Of a stretch of DNA of 64,000 bases, positions 24,099 through 32,535 are shown one piece after another. Source of the DNA: Granulicella aggregans. GTDB taxonomy: Bacteria; Acidobacteriota; Terriglobia; Terriglobales; Acidobacteriaceae. The position numbers were made by a program, and so were the translations under genes. The notes under the pieces were generated by a model. That model was not told the origin of the DNA. It made no database searches and saw only the letters and a list, made by a program, of their open reading frames with translations. The first letter of the stretch is position 1, and the number at the start of each line of letters is the position of its first letter. The DNA lies in NCBI RefSeq assembly GCF_025685565.1, contig NZ_JAGSYE010000003.1, forward strand, positions 1-64,000, written 5' to 3'.

Positions 24099-27008
24099 CT
24101 AGCGGTCCTGGTGGAAGTTCCACTTCAATCCGAAGGAGTAAGTCGGCTTGTAGTACTCGCGCTGAGTAAGATATTGCGGGCTGCCGTTGTAGAACCCAAA
24201 AACTTCATTGTTCATGTTTTCGCCCGATGCAATCACAGTGAAGCCTTTCAACAAGTGATAGCTGACCTGCGCGTCGATCTGGGTGTGACTGTAGAAGTAG
24301 TTGTCGCCGCACGGACTGCTGGGCGTGTTGTAAGCGAGGCTTCCGCTCGTGATGTTGGAGACGCAGGTGGGCGGGTTCTGCGCGAGTGCGTCGCCGGAGT
24401 TCACGAACTGATAGGCATAGATATTCGCGCTGTTGTGGCTGATACCGACCGACGCGAGAAACCGCCGAGTGGCGTAGGACGGTCCGATGTTCCAGGAGTA
24501 CGGAGCCTGACCCACTAGCTGCGGAGTGTCGTTCCGGCCAGCCAGGTTGTAGTTCTTCGAGTTGGTGTAGGTGAAGTTGGCATTCAGACGCGCGTTACCA
24601 AGATATCCGGGAAGGAACTTCAGATGCTGCTGGTACGCGATCTCCAATCCCTGAACATAAGCGTGGTCCCCGTTGACCTCCTGCTGCGCGAGCGCGCCAA
24701 CATAGTTCGAATTCGAAGAGAGCGGTGAATTGGTGGCCGGCACGAGATACTGCTGAAGGTAGATCGGCTTCGTGATCTGCTTGTAGAAATAGCCGCCCTG
24801 AAGCATGCCGACATTGGGAAGGTACTTCTCATAGAGCAGGTCATAGTCGTTCGCATGTTCGGCGACGAGCGCTGGGTTTCCAAGTTGGACCTCATTGTTG
24901 CCAGCGGGCGCGCCGTTAACCGTATAGACAAGGTAAGGGACAAGCTGGTAGGGGTCAGGGCGGGAGATGCCTCGTCCATAGACTGCCCGGAGATCCGAGC
25001 TGCTGTCGATGGTGTAACGAAGCTGCACGCTCGGCAGCGGATTGATATAGGACTCGCTTCCATTCTGTGGCGTGGTACCGCCCCATGTGCCGTCTGAGTT
25101 CGTCGTAACGATGTAGCCGGTGTTCGAAGTAGATGTGGCTTCGATACGCAGGCCGGTCTGCAGATGGACCTTCGATCCAAGCTGAAGCGTATTCATGATG
25201 TAGCCAGCCGTCACCCTCTCCTGCAGGTTGTAGTTGGCCGGGTCCGACTGTTCATGCGATGCATTTGGGTCGAGTGCAAAGTTCTGCGGGTTATTCGCCA
25301 GATCGCCCGTGATGGCGTCGAAGCTCGTCACCTGAGCCATGGGATAACTACCGCCGTAGAAGTGCGGATTGGAGAAGCTGCCGAGATACGCACTGGCGAG
25401 CGTATTGAGGTTTGAGTCGTACTCGGGCGAATAGGCGTCCTGCCCTTTGTGTTCGTTGCGGACCTGCGCTCCCAACTCGAAGGTGGATGCGTGTGATCCG
25501 AGGTGGTAGTTGCGGCCGTAGGAACCGTTCGCCTGCAGATTCAGTTGCGTCGCTTGGCCAGAGGTAAGGTCGATCGTATCGAGCTTATAGTTAGAGAGCG
25601 TGACTGCCGGGTCGCCAAGCACCGAGCATGAGAACTGAGGACGGAACTCCGTTCCCGGGGTCGCCGGGTTATAGGCGCAGTCATCGGTTGCGGAGGTTCC
25701 TTTGAAAGCTGCTCCGGGGTTACCGGCTGCACCGCCAAATCGAGAATGCGCTGCGGCGACCTGATACTTGAGGAAAGAGTTCCCGAACACGTGGCTTCCG
25801 CCGAGCGCAAGATCAGCAACCTGCAGGTTAGGACGACGGATGCTGGTGTGATATTTGGCTTTGGATCCGTTCTGAAGTTCGTACGCGTATTTCTGGCCGT
25901 AGTCGCGGAAGTTCGAGAACAGCCCGTGCGCGTAAAGATTCGCGCCGGCCGATGGCTGATAGTCCAACGCGCCGGCGAATCCGTACCGGGTGCGGTCGTA
26001 GAGGTACTGCTGCAGATTCATCGAGTCGAAGGTCTTGTTCCCGTTTTGATCGATGTCGGGCGAGGGCTCTACGTCGTCGATGCCGCGCTGATTGTCGTCA
26101 TAGCTATAGCCAAGTTCCAGCCCGAACTTCTTGCTGCCGCCATTCAACCTGGGGCCAAACCGTATCCCCGATGAAGAGTTCATGCTGAAGACGTTGCGCG
26201 TATTCGCGATCGGTGTAAAGCCGCCCATGCCCTCGATAGAAATCGTCGGCCGGTCTGCCGTCGCCTGCTTGATGCGGAGGTCGACTGAACCACCAATCGC
26301 ATCGCCATCCTGGTTCGCGCTGAGCGTCTTGTTGATCGCTACACTACCCACCAGCCCCGCCGGAATCGTATCCAGGTCGACCTGCCGGACTTCAGGATCA
26401 GGGCCGGGCACAATTACGCCGTCAATGGTCGTGTTGCTAAGGCGAGGTTCAGTCCCGCGAATCTGAACATACTGTCCTTCACCCTCATTGCGCTGCAGCG
26501 TTACTCCTGGCAAGCGGCCAAGCGCATCGGCAACGTTTGCATTCGGAAGGCTCTGAATCTCAACATCCGTTTCGACATTGAGAATGTTCTCGCTGGTGCG
26601 GGTCTCGTTGATAGCCGCAGCGTCTCCGATAAGGTTCGCATTGACTTCGACATGCTGTGCATTTGCACCGACGCTCAACGTTGCGTTAAGGACAGCTGGC
26701 GCCCCGGCTTCTACGACGATGGTCGATGTAAACGAGGCGAATCCGACATAGGAGATGGTGACCGTATACGTTCCCGGCTTCAGGTCGCGGATCGTGAAGC
26801 TGCCCTGTGCGTCCGACGCTGCGGTTGCGTCCGTCGGCCGGAGCACGATCTTTGCTCCCGGAAGAACGGCGCCACTAGGATCCTTGACCGTCCCATTCAT
26901 CGCGCTGTTCGCGCTCGAGATTGTCTGCGCCATAGTCTGCCTGGGCGACGTTACGGCTGGGCTGAGCAGAAGCAGGGCAAGGAAGAGGAAATTGGGTTTC
27001 GTGATCAT
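24099..27008 (-). CDS. TonB-dependent receptor with N-terminal carboxypeptidase-like domain
   Basis: 969 residues from ATG 27008, which has TTTGGAGG just upstream. Signal peptide 1-27; a CarboxypepD_reg domain at about 35-115 (GTVKDPSGAVLPGAKIVLRPTDA, TYTVTISYVGFASFTSTI); plug at about 125-235 (IQSLPNANVADALGRLPGVTLQRNEGEGQYVQIRGTEPRLSNTTIDGV); then a 22-strand barrel to the C-terminal aromatic SFGLKWNFHQDR. This is the SusC-like/TonB type that takes up large or scarce nutrients across the outer membrane. Genomic context (phosphatase, YncE-like propeller, divergent two-component system) suggests a phosphorylated ligand such as phytate (inference). First gene of the minus-strand operon. Confidence 0.93.
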   Translation of the reverse strand: MITKPNFLFLALLLLSPAVTSPRQTMAQTISSANSAMNGTVKDPSGAVLPGAKIVLRPTDATAASDAQGSFTIRDLKPGTYTVTISYVGFASFTSTIVVEAGAPAVLNATLSVGANAQHVEVNANLIGDAAAINETRTSENILNVETDVEIQSLPNANVADALGRLPGVTLQRNEGEGQYVQIRGTEPRLSNTTIDGVIVPGPDPEVRQVDLDTIPAGLVGSVAINKTLSANQDGDAIGGSVDLRIKQATADRPTISIEGMGGFTPIANTRNVFSMNSSSGIRFGPRLNGGSKKFGLELGYSYDDNQRGIDDVEPSPDIDQNGNKTFDSMNLQQYLYDRTRYGFAGALDYQPSAGANLYAHGLFSNFRDYGQKYAYELQNGSKAKYHTSIRRPNLQVADLALGGSHVFGNSFLKYQVAAAHSRFGGAAGNPGAAFKGTSATDDCAYNPATPGTEFRPQFSCSVLGDPAVTLSNYKLDTIDLTSGQATQLNLQANGSYGRNYHLGSHASTFELGAQVRNEHKGQDAYSPEYDSNLNTLASAYLGSFSNPHFYGGSYPMAQVTSFDAITGDLANNPQNFALDPNASHEQSDPANYNLQERVTAGYIMNTLQLGSKVHLQTGLRIEATSTSNTGYIVTTNSDGTWGGTTPQNGSESYINPLPSVQLRYTIDSSSDLRAVYGRGISRPDPYQLVPYLVYTVNGAPAGNNEVQLGNPALVAEHANDYDLLYEKYLPNVGMLQGGYFYKQITKPIYLQQYLVPATNSPLSSNSNYVGALAQQEVNGDHAYVQGLEIAYQQHLKFLPGYLGNARLNANFTYTNSKNYNLAGRNDTPQLVGQAPYSWNIGPSYATRRFLASVGISHNSANIYAYQFVNSGDALAQNPPTCVSNITSGSLAYNTPSSPCGDNYFYSHTQIDAQVSYHLLKGFTVIASGENMNNEVFGFYNGSPQYLTQREYYKPTYSFGLKWNFHQDR

Positions 27009-27091
27009 GGGCCTCCAAAGACGCAACAGTATTCAGAGCGCTTGCGCTCCGATCGTTTGGGATAGCGGGACTTCTTCAGACTGCGCCGCCG

Positions 27092-27109
27092 CTGTAAACC
27101 TCTGTTCAC
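27092..27109 (+). promoter_or_regulatory. Candidate direct-repeat operator
   Basis: CTGTAAACCT is followed directly by CTGTTCAC, giving two CTGT half-sites ten bases apart, followed by the short inverted repeat TTCAC-GAAGTG-GTGAA (27106-27121). OmpR/PhoB-type regulators bind direct repeats with a period of 10-11 bases. The site lies between the TonB receptor and the divergent response regulator. Weak evidence; by eye only. Confidence 0.3.
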
Positions 27110-27206
27110 GAAGTGGTGAATAAATCCTAAGGAAGCCGCAGCCCGCGCTCATCGATGCCGGAGCGGTGTAGAAAAGAGGGAGCACTCACTTTCCACGGAG
27201 ACTCTT

Positions 27207-27917
27207 ATGTCTTTTCCCCCAAAGCAGCGCGTGTTAGTTGTAGAAGACGATCCTCGCATGCTTGCCCTGGTATGCCAGGGCCTGCGGGAGGTTGGACATA
27301 CGCCCATGCCCGCCTCGGACGGTGATACTGGCCTCGATCTTGCAATGAAGTTGACCTTCGACTCGATCATTCTGGACATAGGCCTTCCCGTTCAGGACGG
27401 CTACTCCGTGGCCCTGGCGATACGATCGCAACGCAGCGTCCCCATCCTCATGCTCACCGCGCGCGATAGTGAGGAGGAGATCCTGCGCGGCTTCGATCAC
27501 GGTGCCGACGATTACCTCACCAAGCCATTCTCATTCCGGGAGCTTCTGGCCCGGCTCGAGGTACTTGGCCGCGCCGCGACTCGGCAGGCGACGAACGAAC
27601 TGCACCTGGATCCCGCGCGACTGCTCGTCTATCGGAATGAAAGACCGATTCAACTCACACGCAATGAGTACCTTCTGCTCGTCGAACTCCATCGAAGATC
27701 GGGCTCAACCGCCGACCGCCAGAGCCTTATGGAAGCCGTCTGGGAGCAACCCCAGATGATCTCTGCCAACGCCCTCGAAGTCCTTGTGAACGGACTCCGT
27801 GCGAAGCTTGACGGAGACTTCCCCAACAAATTGCTGCTCACTGTGCGCGGTGTAGGCTACCGCTTGCAATCCTTCGTCAACGCGTCAGTCGAGACAGATC
27901 CGAGGCAAGCCCCATGA
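27207..27917 (+). CDS. OmpR-family response regulator
   Basis: 236 residues. Receiver domain 8-122 with D14/D15, phosphoacceptor D57 in DSIILDIGLPVQDG, T in MLTAR and K in YLTKPF; winged-helix domain about 135-228 ending in TVRGVGYRLQSF. CACGGAGA precedes the ATG. It is divergent from the TonB-phosphatase operon, the usual place for its own regulator, and its stop overlaps the kinase start (ATGA at 27914-27917). Confidence 0.94.
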   Translation: MSFPPKQRVLVVEDDPRMLALVCQGLREVGHTPMPASDGDTGLDLAMKLTFDSIILDIGLPVQDGYSVALAIRSQRSVPILMLTARDSEEEILRGFDHGADDYLTKPFSFRELLARLEVLGRAATRQATNELHLDPARLLVYRNERPIQLTRNEYLLLVELHRRSGSTADRQSLMEAVWEQPQMISANALEVLVNGLRAKLDGDFPNKLLLTVRGVGYRLQSFVNASVETDPRQAP

Positions 27918-29386
27918 AGCCGCTGCCGATTCGCGTCCGACTGACTGTCTGGTACTCGGTGATGTTCGCCACGGCTGCACTGCTGCTTTCGCTCACTAGC
28001 TGGTGGATGCTCCGCCGCACCATCCATGCCACCATCCAGCAGGATTTTAGGGAGCGCGTCGACGACGTTAGCATGCAACTCCACCAGTTTGCGATTCAAC
28101 CATCGGATCAGCCGATGCAAGCTCGATTCGACGCGATCTATCACTTCCGGGACGATGGCAAATGGCTCCAAATCATGGACTCTAACGGTGCCTGGATCTA
28201 CCGGTCTTCGAGAATGATCGCTGCTCATGAAGGTCTTGCTCTTCCGGGTTCCATCACGTCCATTGGAATCGCGTCTGAGTTTCGCCAGGGTACACGCCAT
28301 GTACACACGTTCTCGTCCGCCGTTTCGGTGGATGGGCAAATGTACGCTGTAGAACTCGGAGCTTCGACCAACAAACAGGAGGCGCTGCTGCTTCAATTCG
28401 GCCTGGAACTTTTCTTCCTCACGCCACTTGTGCTCGTGGCCGCCATCGTCGCGGGACATCACATGAGCCGGAAGGCGCTCGACCCGGTTACGCAGATTGC
28501 CGTCGAAGCACGTCGAATCAGTGATCGCAACCTCGACCTGCGCCTTCCCGTGTCTTCGACAGACGATGAGATCTCGCACCTATCGAAGACTCTCAACAAT
28601 ATGCTTTCGCGGATCGATGCCGGATACCGAAGCGTGCGCGACTTTACCGCCAACGCTTCGCACGAACTTCGCACTCCTCTTGCCCGCCTTCGTACCGAGG
28701 TTGAGATCGCCCTGCTCCGGCCACGGTCACGCGAAGAGTACACCGAGACTTTGCTGAGTGTGCAAGATAGCGCAGAGGAGATGACACGGCTCACCGAAAA
28801 TCTACTCATGTTAGCCCGAGCGGATGCTGATTCAGCTGCGCTCGCGCTCGAACCTGTAGACCTCTGGTCGCTTGTTCTGGCAGCTCAAACAGAGTGGTCC
28901 TCAATCGCTGAAAAACTAAACCTATCGCTTGAGGTGGAGCGGATTGGAGTAGACGCCCTCCCCACGGGAAGACCCGTATTTATCCTTGGCGACTCTTCTT
29001 CCTTGCGTCGACTTCTCCGCATTCTGCTCGACAATGCGTGTAAGTGCACGCCTGCGGGGGGCTCCATCGCAATTGGAGTCGAAGTGACCGAAGAGCTAGC
29101 CACCCTTTCGGTCAAGGACTCCGGCATCGGAATCCCTGAAGACGAGCATCATCGTGTCTTTGAGCGCTTCTATCGCGTTAACGCAGACAAGAGTGGCGCT
29201 AAATCGGGATCAGGACTTGGACTGAGTCTTGCCGCCTGGATTGCAGAGCAGCATCAATCCGCAATCGACCTCAAGAGCGCTCTTGGTTCGGGATCATGTT
29301 TCCTGCTTCCCCTTCGAAGGATCGACGATGGGTTCTGGTGCAAATCGGAGCGTGCCGTCGGGTACAGTGGTGTTTCGGAGACTTGA
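27914..29386 (+). CDS. Sensor histidine kinase, 3' end altered by IS insertion
   Basis: 490 residues. TM helix about 9-33, periplasmic domain, TM helix about 158-180, HAMP (RRISDRNLDLRLPVSSTDDEISHL), HisKA with H250 in NASHELRTPLARLRTE, and HATPase with DNACKCTP, DSGIGIP and SGLGLSLAAWI. The natural C-terminus is near FLLPLRRID (about residue 472). The last 17 or so residues are encoded by GGTTCTGGTGCAAA and following bases that look like the left end of an IS6-family element, so an old insertion replaced the final codons. All catalytic motifs lie upstream, so the kinase is probably still active. Confidence 0.9.
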   Translation: MKPLPIRVRLTVWYSVMFATAALLLSLTSWWMLRRTIHATIQQDFRERVDDVSMQLHQFAIQPSDQPMQARFDAIYHFRDDGKWLQIMDSNGAWIYRSSRMIAAHEGLALPGSITSIGIASEFRQGTRHVHTFSSAVSVDGQMYAVELGASTNKQEALLLQFGLELFFLTPLVLVAAIVAGHHMSRKALDPVTQIAVEARRISDRNLDLRLPVSSTDDEISHLSKTLNNMLSRIDAGYRSVRDFTANASHELRTPLARLRTEVEIALLRPRSREEYTETLLSVQDSAEEMTRLTENLLMLARADADSAALALEPVDLWSLVLAAQTEWSSIAEKLNLSLEVERIGVDALPTGRPVFILGDSSSLRRLLRILLDNACKCTPAGGSIAIGVEVTEELATLSVKDSGIGIPEDEHHRVFERFYRVNADKSGAKSGSGLGLSLAAWIAEQHQSAIDLKSALGSGSCFLLPLRRIDDGFWCKSERAVGYSGVSET

Positions 29387-29721
29387 GGAGCGGCGGTGAG
29401 CAAGCTGAGCAGCATGAAGAGTTGTTTGCAAGGCGACACTTTGACCGCGAAGTGATGCTCCTGTGCGTTCGCTGGTACCTGTGACACAAGCTCAGTTTCC
29501 GTCACCTAGTCGAAATGATGGCAGAGCGCGGCCTGCACCTTGCACATACAACGATCCTGCGCTGGGTTCAGCGGTATACCCCGGAGTTCGTCAAACGCTG
29601 GGACCGTTTTGGTCGGATGGTTGGCCGCTCGTGGCGCGTCGATGAGACCTAAATCAAGGTGCGTGGCCACTGGGTGTACCTCTACCGAGCAGTGGACAAG
29701 GCCGGTCAAACAGTTGACTTC
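29331..29721 (+). mobile_element. IS6-family insertion sequence remnant
   Basis: GGTTCTGGTGCAAA at 29331-29344 resembles the terminal repeat of IS6/IS240-like elements. A transposase start follows at ATG 29414 (MKS...), then after a one-base frame change at about 29418-29432 the frame RRHFDREVMLLCVRWYL, stop TGA at 29482-29484, HKLSFRHLVEMMAERGLHL, TTILRWVQRYTPEFVKRW, SWRVDET, stop TAA at 29650-29652, IKVRGHWVYLYRAVDKAGQTVDF. This is the N-terminal third of an IS6 transposase (helix-turn-helix and the first catalytic D of DDE in VDET). Similarity ends at 29721; the rest and the right end are gone. Dead element. Confidence 0.8.
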
Positions 29722-30422
29722 TGGAAAGGGTTTCCACCCGAACCGGGGTAGTAGCAGATCGTTGGTGGACCGATGCCCTCATTCATGTCTTTTTCAAGCC
29801 AGTAGGGAGTACCGAGTATGTCTTTGAAATGAAGAACAACTCGTGCCCTCATGAACGCTTCGGTATCTGCGTTCGGGAGCATAAACCGAATCCAACCAGC
29901 AGTCATCGAACCTGCCTTAATCGGAGTCATCGTTCGCTCTTCGAGTCGATTACTGGCCGTGAACGTTGCTGTTTCAGAACCAATTTCTAATTTGAAACCA
30001 TCTTCGATGAAGGTCGCATTGGTTTCAATTGTGTTTAGCTCCGATGAGATGACACTTAGCTTCCAATCTCTAGCAATGCTGTCCGCACCTAGGTTTTTCA
30101 GTGCTACATTCGCCATAAAGTGAACTCCGATCTCACCACTCTGCAACGAATAGCGACCGGTCACTATTTGCCAAAACTCGGCTGACAGCTTGGGTTTATT
30201 GCGGTCGATAGCAAGATCCAACTCAATTGTCTTAGTGCGAAGAGCCCTAGACACCTCGCGAAGTTCGTTGTCCTTTTGGGTCGTGCGTCTTCTGGCCCAC
30301 TTCGTCTCGGAGATGAAGATGATTGCGCCCGAGGTCGGCAAGCGAAAGAACATATCCAACGAGGAGGCCCGCCGCGTCCTCGGCTGGACGCCTCGTTCCA
30401 ACGAGGAGTCTATCGTCGCCAC
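29706..30422 (-). CDS. Mosaic frame: truncated gene of unknown function
   Basis: The open frame codes for 238 residues but its two ends are antisense to other remnants: residues 1-40 or so are the complement of the epimerase tail on the plus strand, and the last four (KSTV) the complement of the IS6 remnant. Only about residues 44-230 look like a real protein, starting with a charged helix (TTQKDNELREVSRALRTKTIELDLAIDRNKPKLSAEFW) and continuing as a beta-rich domain (GEIGVHFMANVALKNLGADSIARDWKLSV). The original N-terminus, perhaps with a membrane helix, is missing. I do not recognise the family. Probably a fragment; translation of the chimera is uncertain. Confidence 0.4.
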   Translation of the reverse strand: MATIDSSLERGVQPRTRRASSLDMFFRLPTSGAIIFISETKWARRRTTQKDNELREVSRALRTKTIELDLAIDRNKPKLSAEFWQIVTGRYSLQSGEIGVHFMANVALKNLGADSIARDWKLSVISSELNTIETNATFIEDGFKLEIGSETATFTASNRLEERTMTPIKAGSMTAGWIRFMLPNADTEAFMRARVVLHFKDILGTPYWLEKDMNEGIGPPTICYYPGSGGNPFQKSTV

Positions 30423-30462
30423 AGCCGAAAGCCTTCAGCGTCTCGGACTGCTCAAGCCATGA
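30313..30462 (+). pseudogene. NAD-dependent epimerase/dehydratase, C-terminal fragment
   Basis: The last 49 codons before TGA 30460-30462 read MKMIAPEVGKRKNISNEEARR, VLGWTPRSNEESIVATAESL and LGLLKP, the conserved end of NAD-dependent epimerase / dihydroflavonol-reductase-like SDR proteins (LGW-x-PRS is their C-terminal signature). The preceding 290 or so residues and the NAD-binding site are absent, because upstream of about 30310 the sequence belongs to the mosaic minus-strand frame. A decayed gene tail. Confidence 0.65.
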
Positions 30463-30498
30463 AGCTCGCTCGGGATCGACCCTTTGTCGGTACTGGTC

Positions 30499-30542
30499 GG
30501 ATCTCGATGAGTGCCTTGGCGATTGTGCACTCACCGAGATCC
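30499..30542. terminator. Long imperfect hairpin between convergent genes
   Basis: GGATCTCG-A-TGAGTGC (30499-30514) pairs with GCACTCA-C-CGAGATCC (30527-30542): 15 of 16 positions match around a 12-base loop. It lies eight bases after the stop of the minus-strand SDR gene and 37 bases after the epimerase tail on the plus strand, as expected of a bidirectional terminator, but neither side has a T-run. Confidence 0.6.
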
Positions 30543-30549
30543 GCTGATA

Positions 30550-31284
30550 TCAGATGGCCGTCATACCGCCATCGACACTCAACTCCACCCCATTCACGAA
30601 GCTCGAATCGTCTGAAGCAAGAAGCAGCGCGACCGTTGCGATCTCCCCAGTTTGCCCCATCGTTCCCCGCGGGATCAGCGACTCGAACATCTCCTTCGCC
30701 TCCTTGGTGAGAACTTCTTCCTGCATCGGTGTAGCAATCGGCCCCGGGCTCAGCACGTTCACCCGGATCTTCCTGCCCTTCAGTTCGTTGAGCCACGTGC
30801 GTGCGAAGGAACGCAAGGCTGCCTTGCTCGCCGCATACACGCCGAAACCGGGAAACCCCTTCACCGAAGCAACCGATCCGGTCATGATGATCGATCCGCC
30901 ATCGTTGAACAGCGGCAACGCCTTCTGCACAGTAAACAGAGTTCCACGCGTATTCAGGTCGAAGGCCGCATCGAAGTGCTGTTCGGTAATCTCGCCCAGC
31001 GATAAGGCCTCGCCCCGGCCAGCGCTCGCGAACAAGACGTCGATCCTGCCCTTTTCTCGCTTGACCGTATCGAACAGACGGTCGAGGTCCTCGAGATTGG
31101 CCGCGTCACCGCGCACGCCGGTGACGTTCCGGCCAATCAGCTTCACGGCCTCATCGAGCTGCTCCTGCCTCCTGCCCGTGATGAAGACGTAGGCACCCTC
31201 TTCAACGAACCGCTTGGCGCTCGCCAGTGCCAGGCCGCTCGATCCTCCCGTGATGACTGCAACCTTACCTTCAAGCTTTCCCAT
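30550..31284 (-). CDS. Short-chain dehydrogenase/reductase
   Basis: Classical SDR of 244 residues. NAD(P)-binding TGGSSGLA at 12-19 with R39/R40-type residues after the second strand (ITGRRQ, favouring NADP), ASAG at 87-90 in place of NNAG, and the catalytic Y150-x3-K154 (YAASK) with a serine at 137-140. The end AxVNGVELSVDGG is typical. The substrate is unknown. It is divergent from the AraC regulator at 31405, with about 120 bases between them, a common arrangement in which the regulator controls the SDR. Confidence 0.93.
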   Translation of the reverse strand: MGKLEGKVAVITGGSSGLALASAKRFVEEGAYVFITGRRQEQLDEAVKLIGRNVTGVRGDAANLEDLDRLFDTVKREKGRIDVLFASAGRGEALSLGEITEQHFDAAFDLNTRGTLFTVQKALPLFNDGGSIIMTGSVASVKGFPGFGVYAASKAALRSFARTWLNELKGRKIRVNVLSPGPIATPMQEEVLTKEAKEMFESLIPRGTMGQTGEIATVALLLASDDSSFVNGVELSVDGGMTAI

Positions 31285-31404
31285 ATTGACTCCTTGGGTA
31301 GATCTGTAGAATTCAGTCCTGAAGAGTAGAGTTCTTTGGTGGTGGACGAGAACTGCCCGAGAATCCTAATATTTTGTCTATTCGTCCAAAACATAGAGGC
31401 TTTC

Positions 31405-32394
31405 CTGGATCCGATAACCGACATCTTTAAAACGATGCACGTCACTGCCTTCGGTCTGCACAGGCTCGAAGCCACAGCCCCTTGGGGCGTGAAACAGGAA
31501 AATGAGGCCGAAGAAGATGTCACGTCTTCGGGCAGAAAGACACTCCCCACAGATCTGGCGCACTTCGCTATGCTTTCGCGCGGCAACTGCTGGCTGAGTG
31601 TGAAAGGGGTTCCCGAGCCGATCCCCCTCACCGGTGGAGATTGCTTCTTGCTGGCCCGGGGGACTTCGATTGTCCTGCGTGACAGCCCGCAAACACGTCC
31701 GAGATGGAGTTTCCGCGAGATCGGCGCCAGTGCCAACGGCAATGTCGCTCTTTGTGGAGGTGGCGGCGCGCCGACGACCATCGTCTGTGGCTCCCTGAGC
31801 TTCGACCGCGCCGGTCTGAAGCCAATCACTCAACTCTTGCCGAGCTTCATTCTGATTAAGGCCGATCAGGCCCGCACGCTTGCTCTTCACACCACGATGC
31901 TGGCGCTGGCATCAGAGATGGCGGAGCAGGCACCGGGATCGGAAGTCGTCGCGACACGGCTGGCCGAGGTTTTGTTCATTCAGGCACTCAGGGCGCATAT
32001 CGCGTCGGAGGTGGAGTGGCACAATCAAGGCTGGCTTCGTGCCATCTTCGATCCTCAAGTTGGCGCTGCCTTGAGTGCCGTTCACGACAGTGTGAGTACA
32101 CCCTGGACGGTCGAATCCCTGGCTGCCGCAGCGGGCATGTCCCGCTCCGCGTTCGCAATCCGTTTCAAGGAGCTGCTCGGACAAACACCGCTGGAATATG
32201 TAACCGAGTGGCGGATGCAGAAGGCGATGCAGCTACTCCAGCAGCGTGACAAGAAGCTCATAGACGTCGCCCGGTTGGTCGGTTACGACTCCGACGCTGC
32301 GTTCAGTAAGGCGTTCAAGCGAGTTGTCGGATCCAACCCTGGGGAATATCTCAAACGTGGCTATCCAAAGCCGAGGCGCGAACCAGCCGATTGA
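31405..32394 (+). CDS. AraC-family regulator with cupin_6 domain
   Basis: About 329 residues. The N-terminal cupin_6 ligand-binding domain (LEATAPWGVK..., FAMLSRGNCWLSVKG, LTGGDCFLLARG) is followed by two helix-turn-helix motifs at about 215-310 (TVESLAAAAGMSRSAFAIRFKELLGQTPLEYVTEWRMQKAMQLLQ and IDVARLVGYDSDAAFSKAFKRVVGSNPGEYLK). The start is uncertain: the family normally begins MDP(L/I)..VF, which here is CTG-GAT-CCG at 31405 with AGAGG five bases upstream. The next ATG (31435) would cut a conserved segment; TTG/GTG codons at 31336-31342 give a longer non-conserved N-terminus. A CTG start is proposed. It probably senses a small organic compound and controls the divergent SDR gene. Confidence 0.85.
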   Translation: MDPITDIFKTMHVTAFGLHRLEATAPWGVKQENEAEEDVTSSGRKTLPTDLAHFAMLSRGNCWLSVKGVPEPIPLTGGDCFLLARGTSIVLRDSPQTRPRWSFREIGASANGNVALCGGGGAPTTIVCGSLSFDRAGLKPITQLLPSFILIKADQARTLALHTTMLALASEMAEQAPGSEVVATRLAEVLFIQALRAHIASEVEWHNQGWLRAIFDPQVGAALSAVHDSVSTPWTVESLAAAAGMSRSAFAIRFKELLGQTPLEYVTEWRMQKAMQLLQQRDKKLIDVARLVGYDSDAAFSKAFKRVVGSNPGEYLKRGYPKPRREPAD

Positions 32395-32535
32395 TCGGCG
32401 GGTCCGCGAGAATGCCTGGTGAAGCCGGACCGACTCCTTTGCCAGACCGTCAAGTCCGCGTTCGCCTCATTGACTCCTGAAATTGACTTCTGAATTCGCG
32501 ACATGCTTCCATTGTTTCGCTTCTTCGCCAGGATC

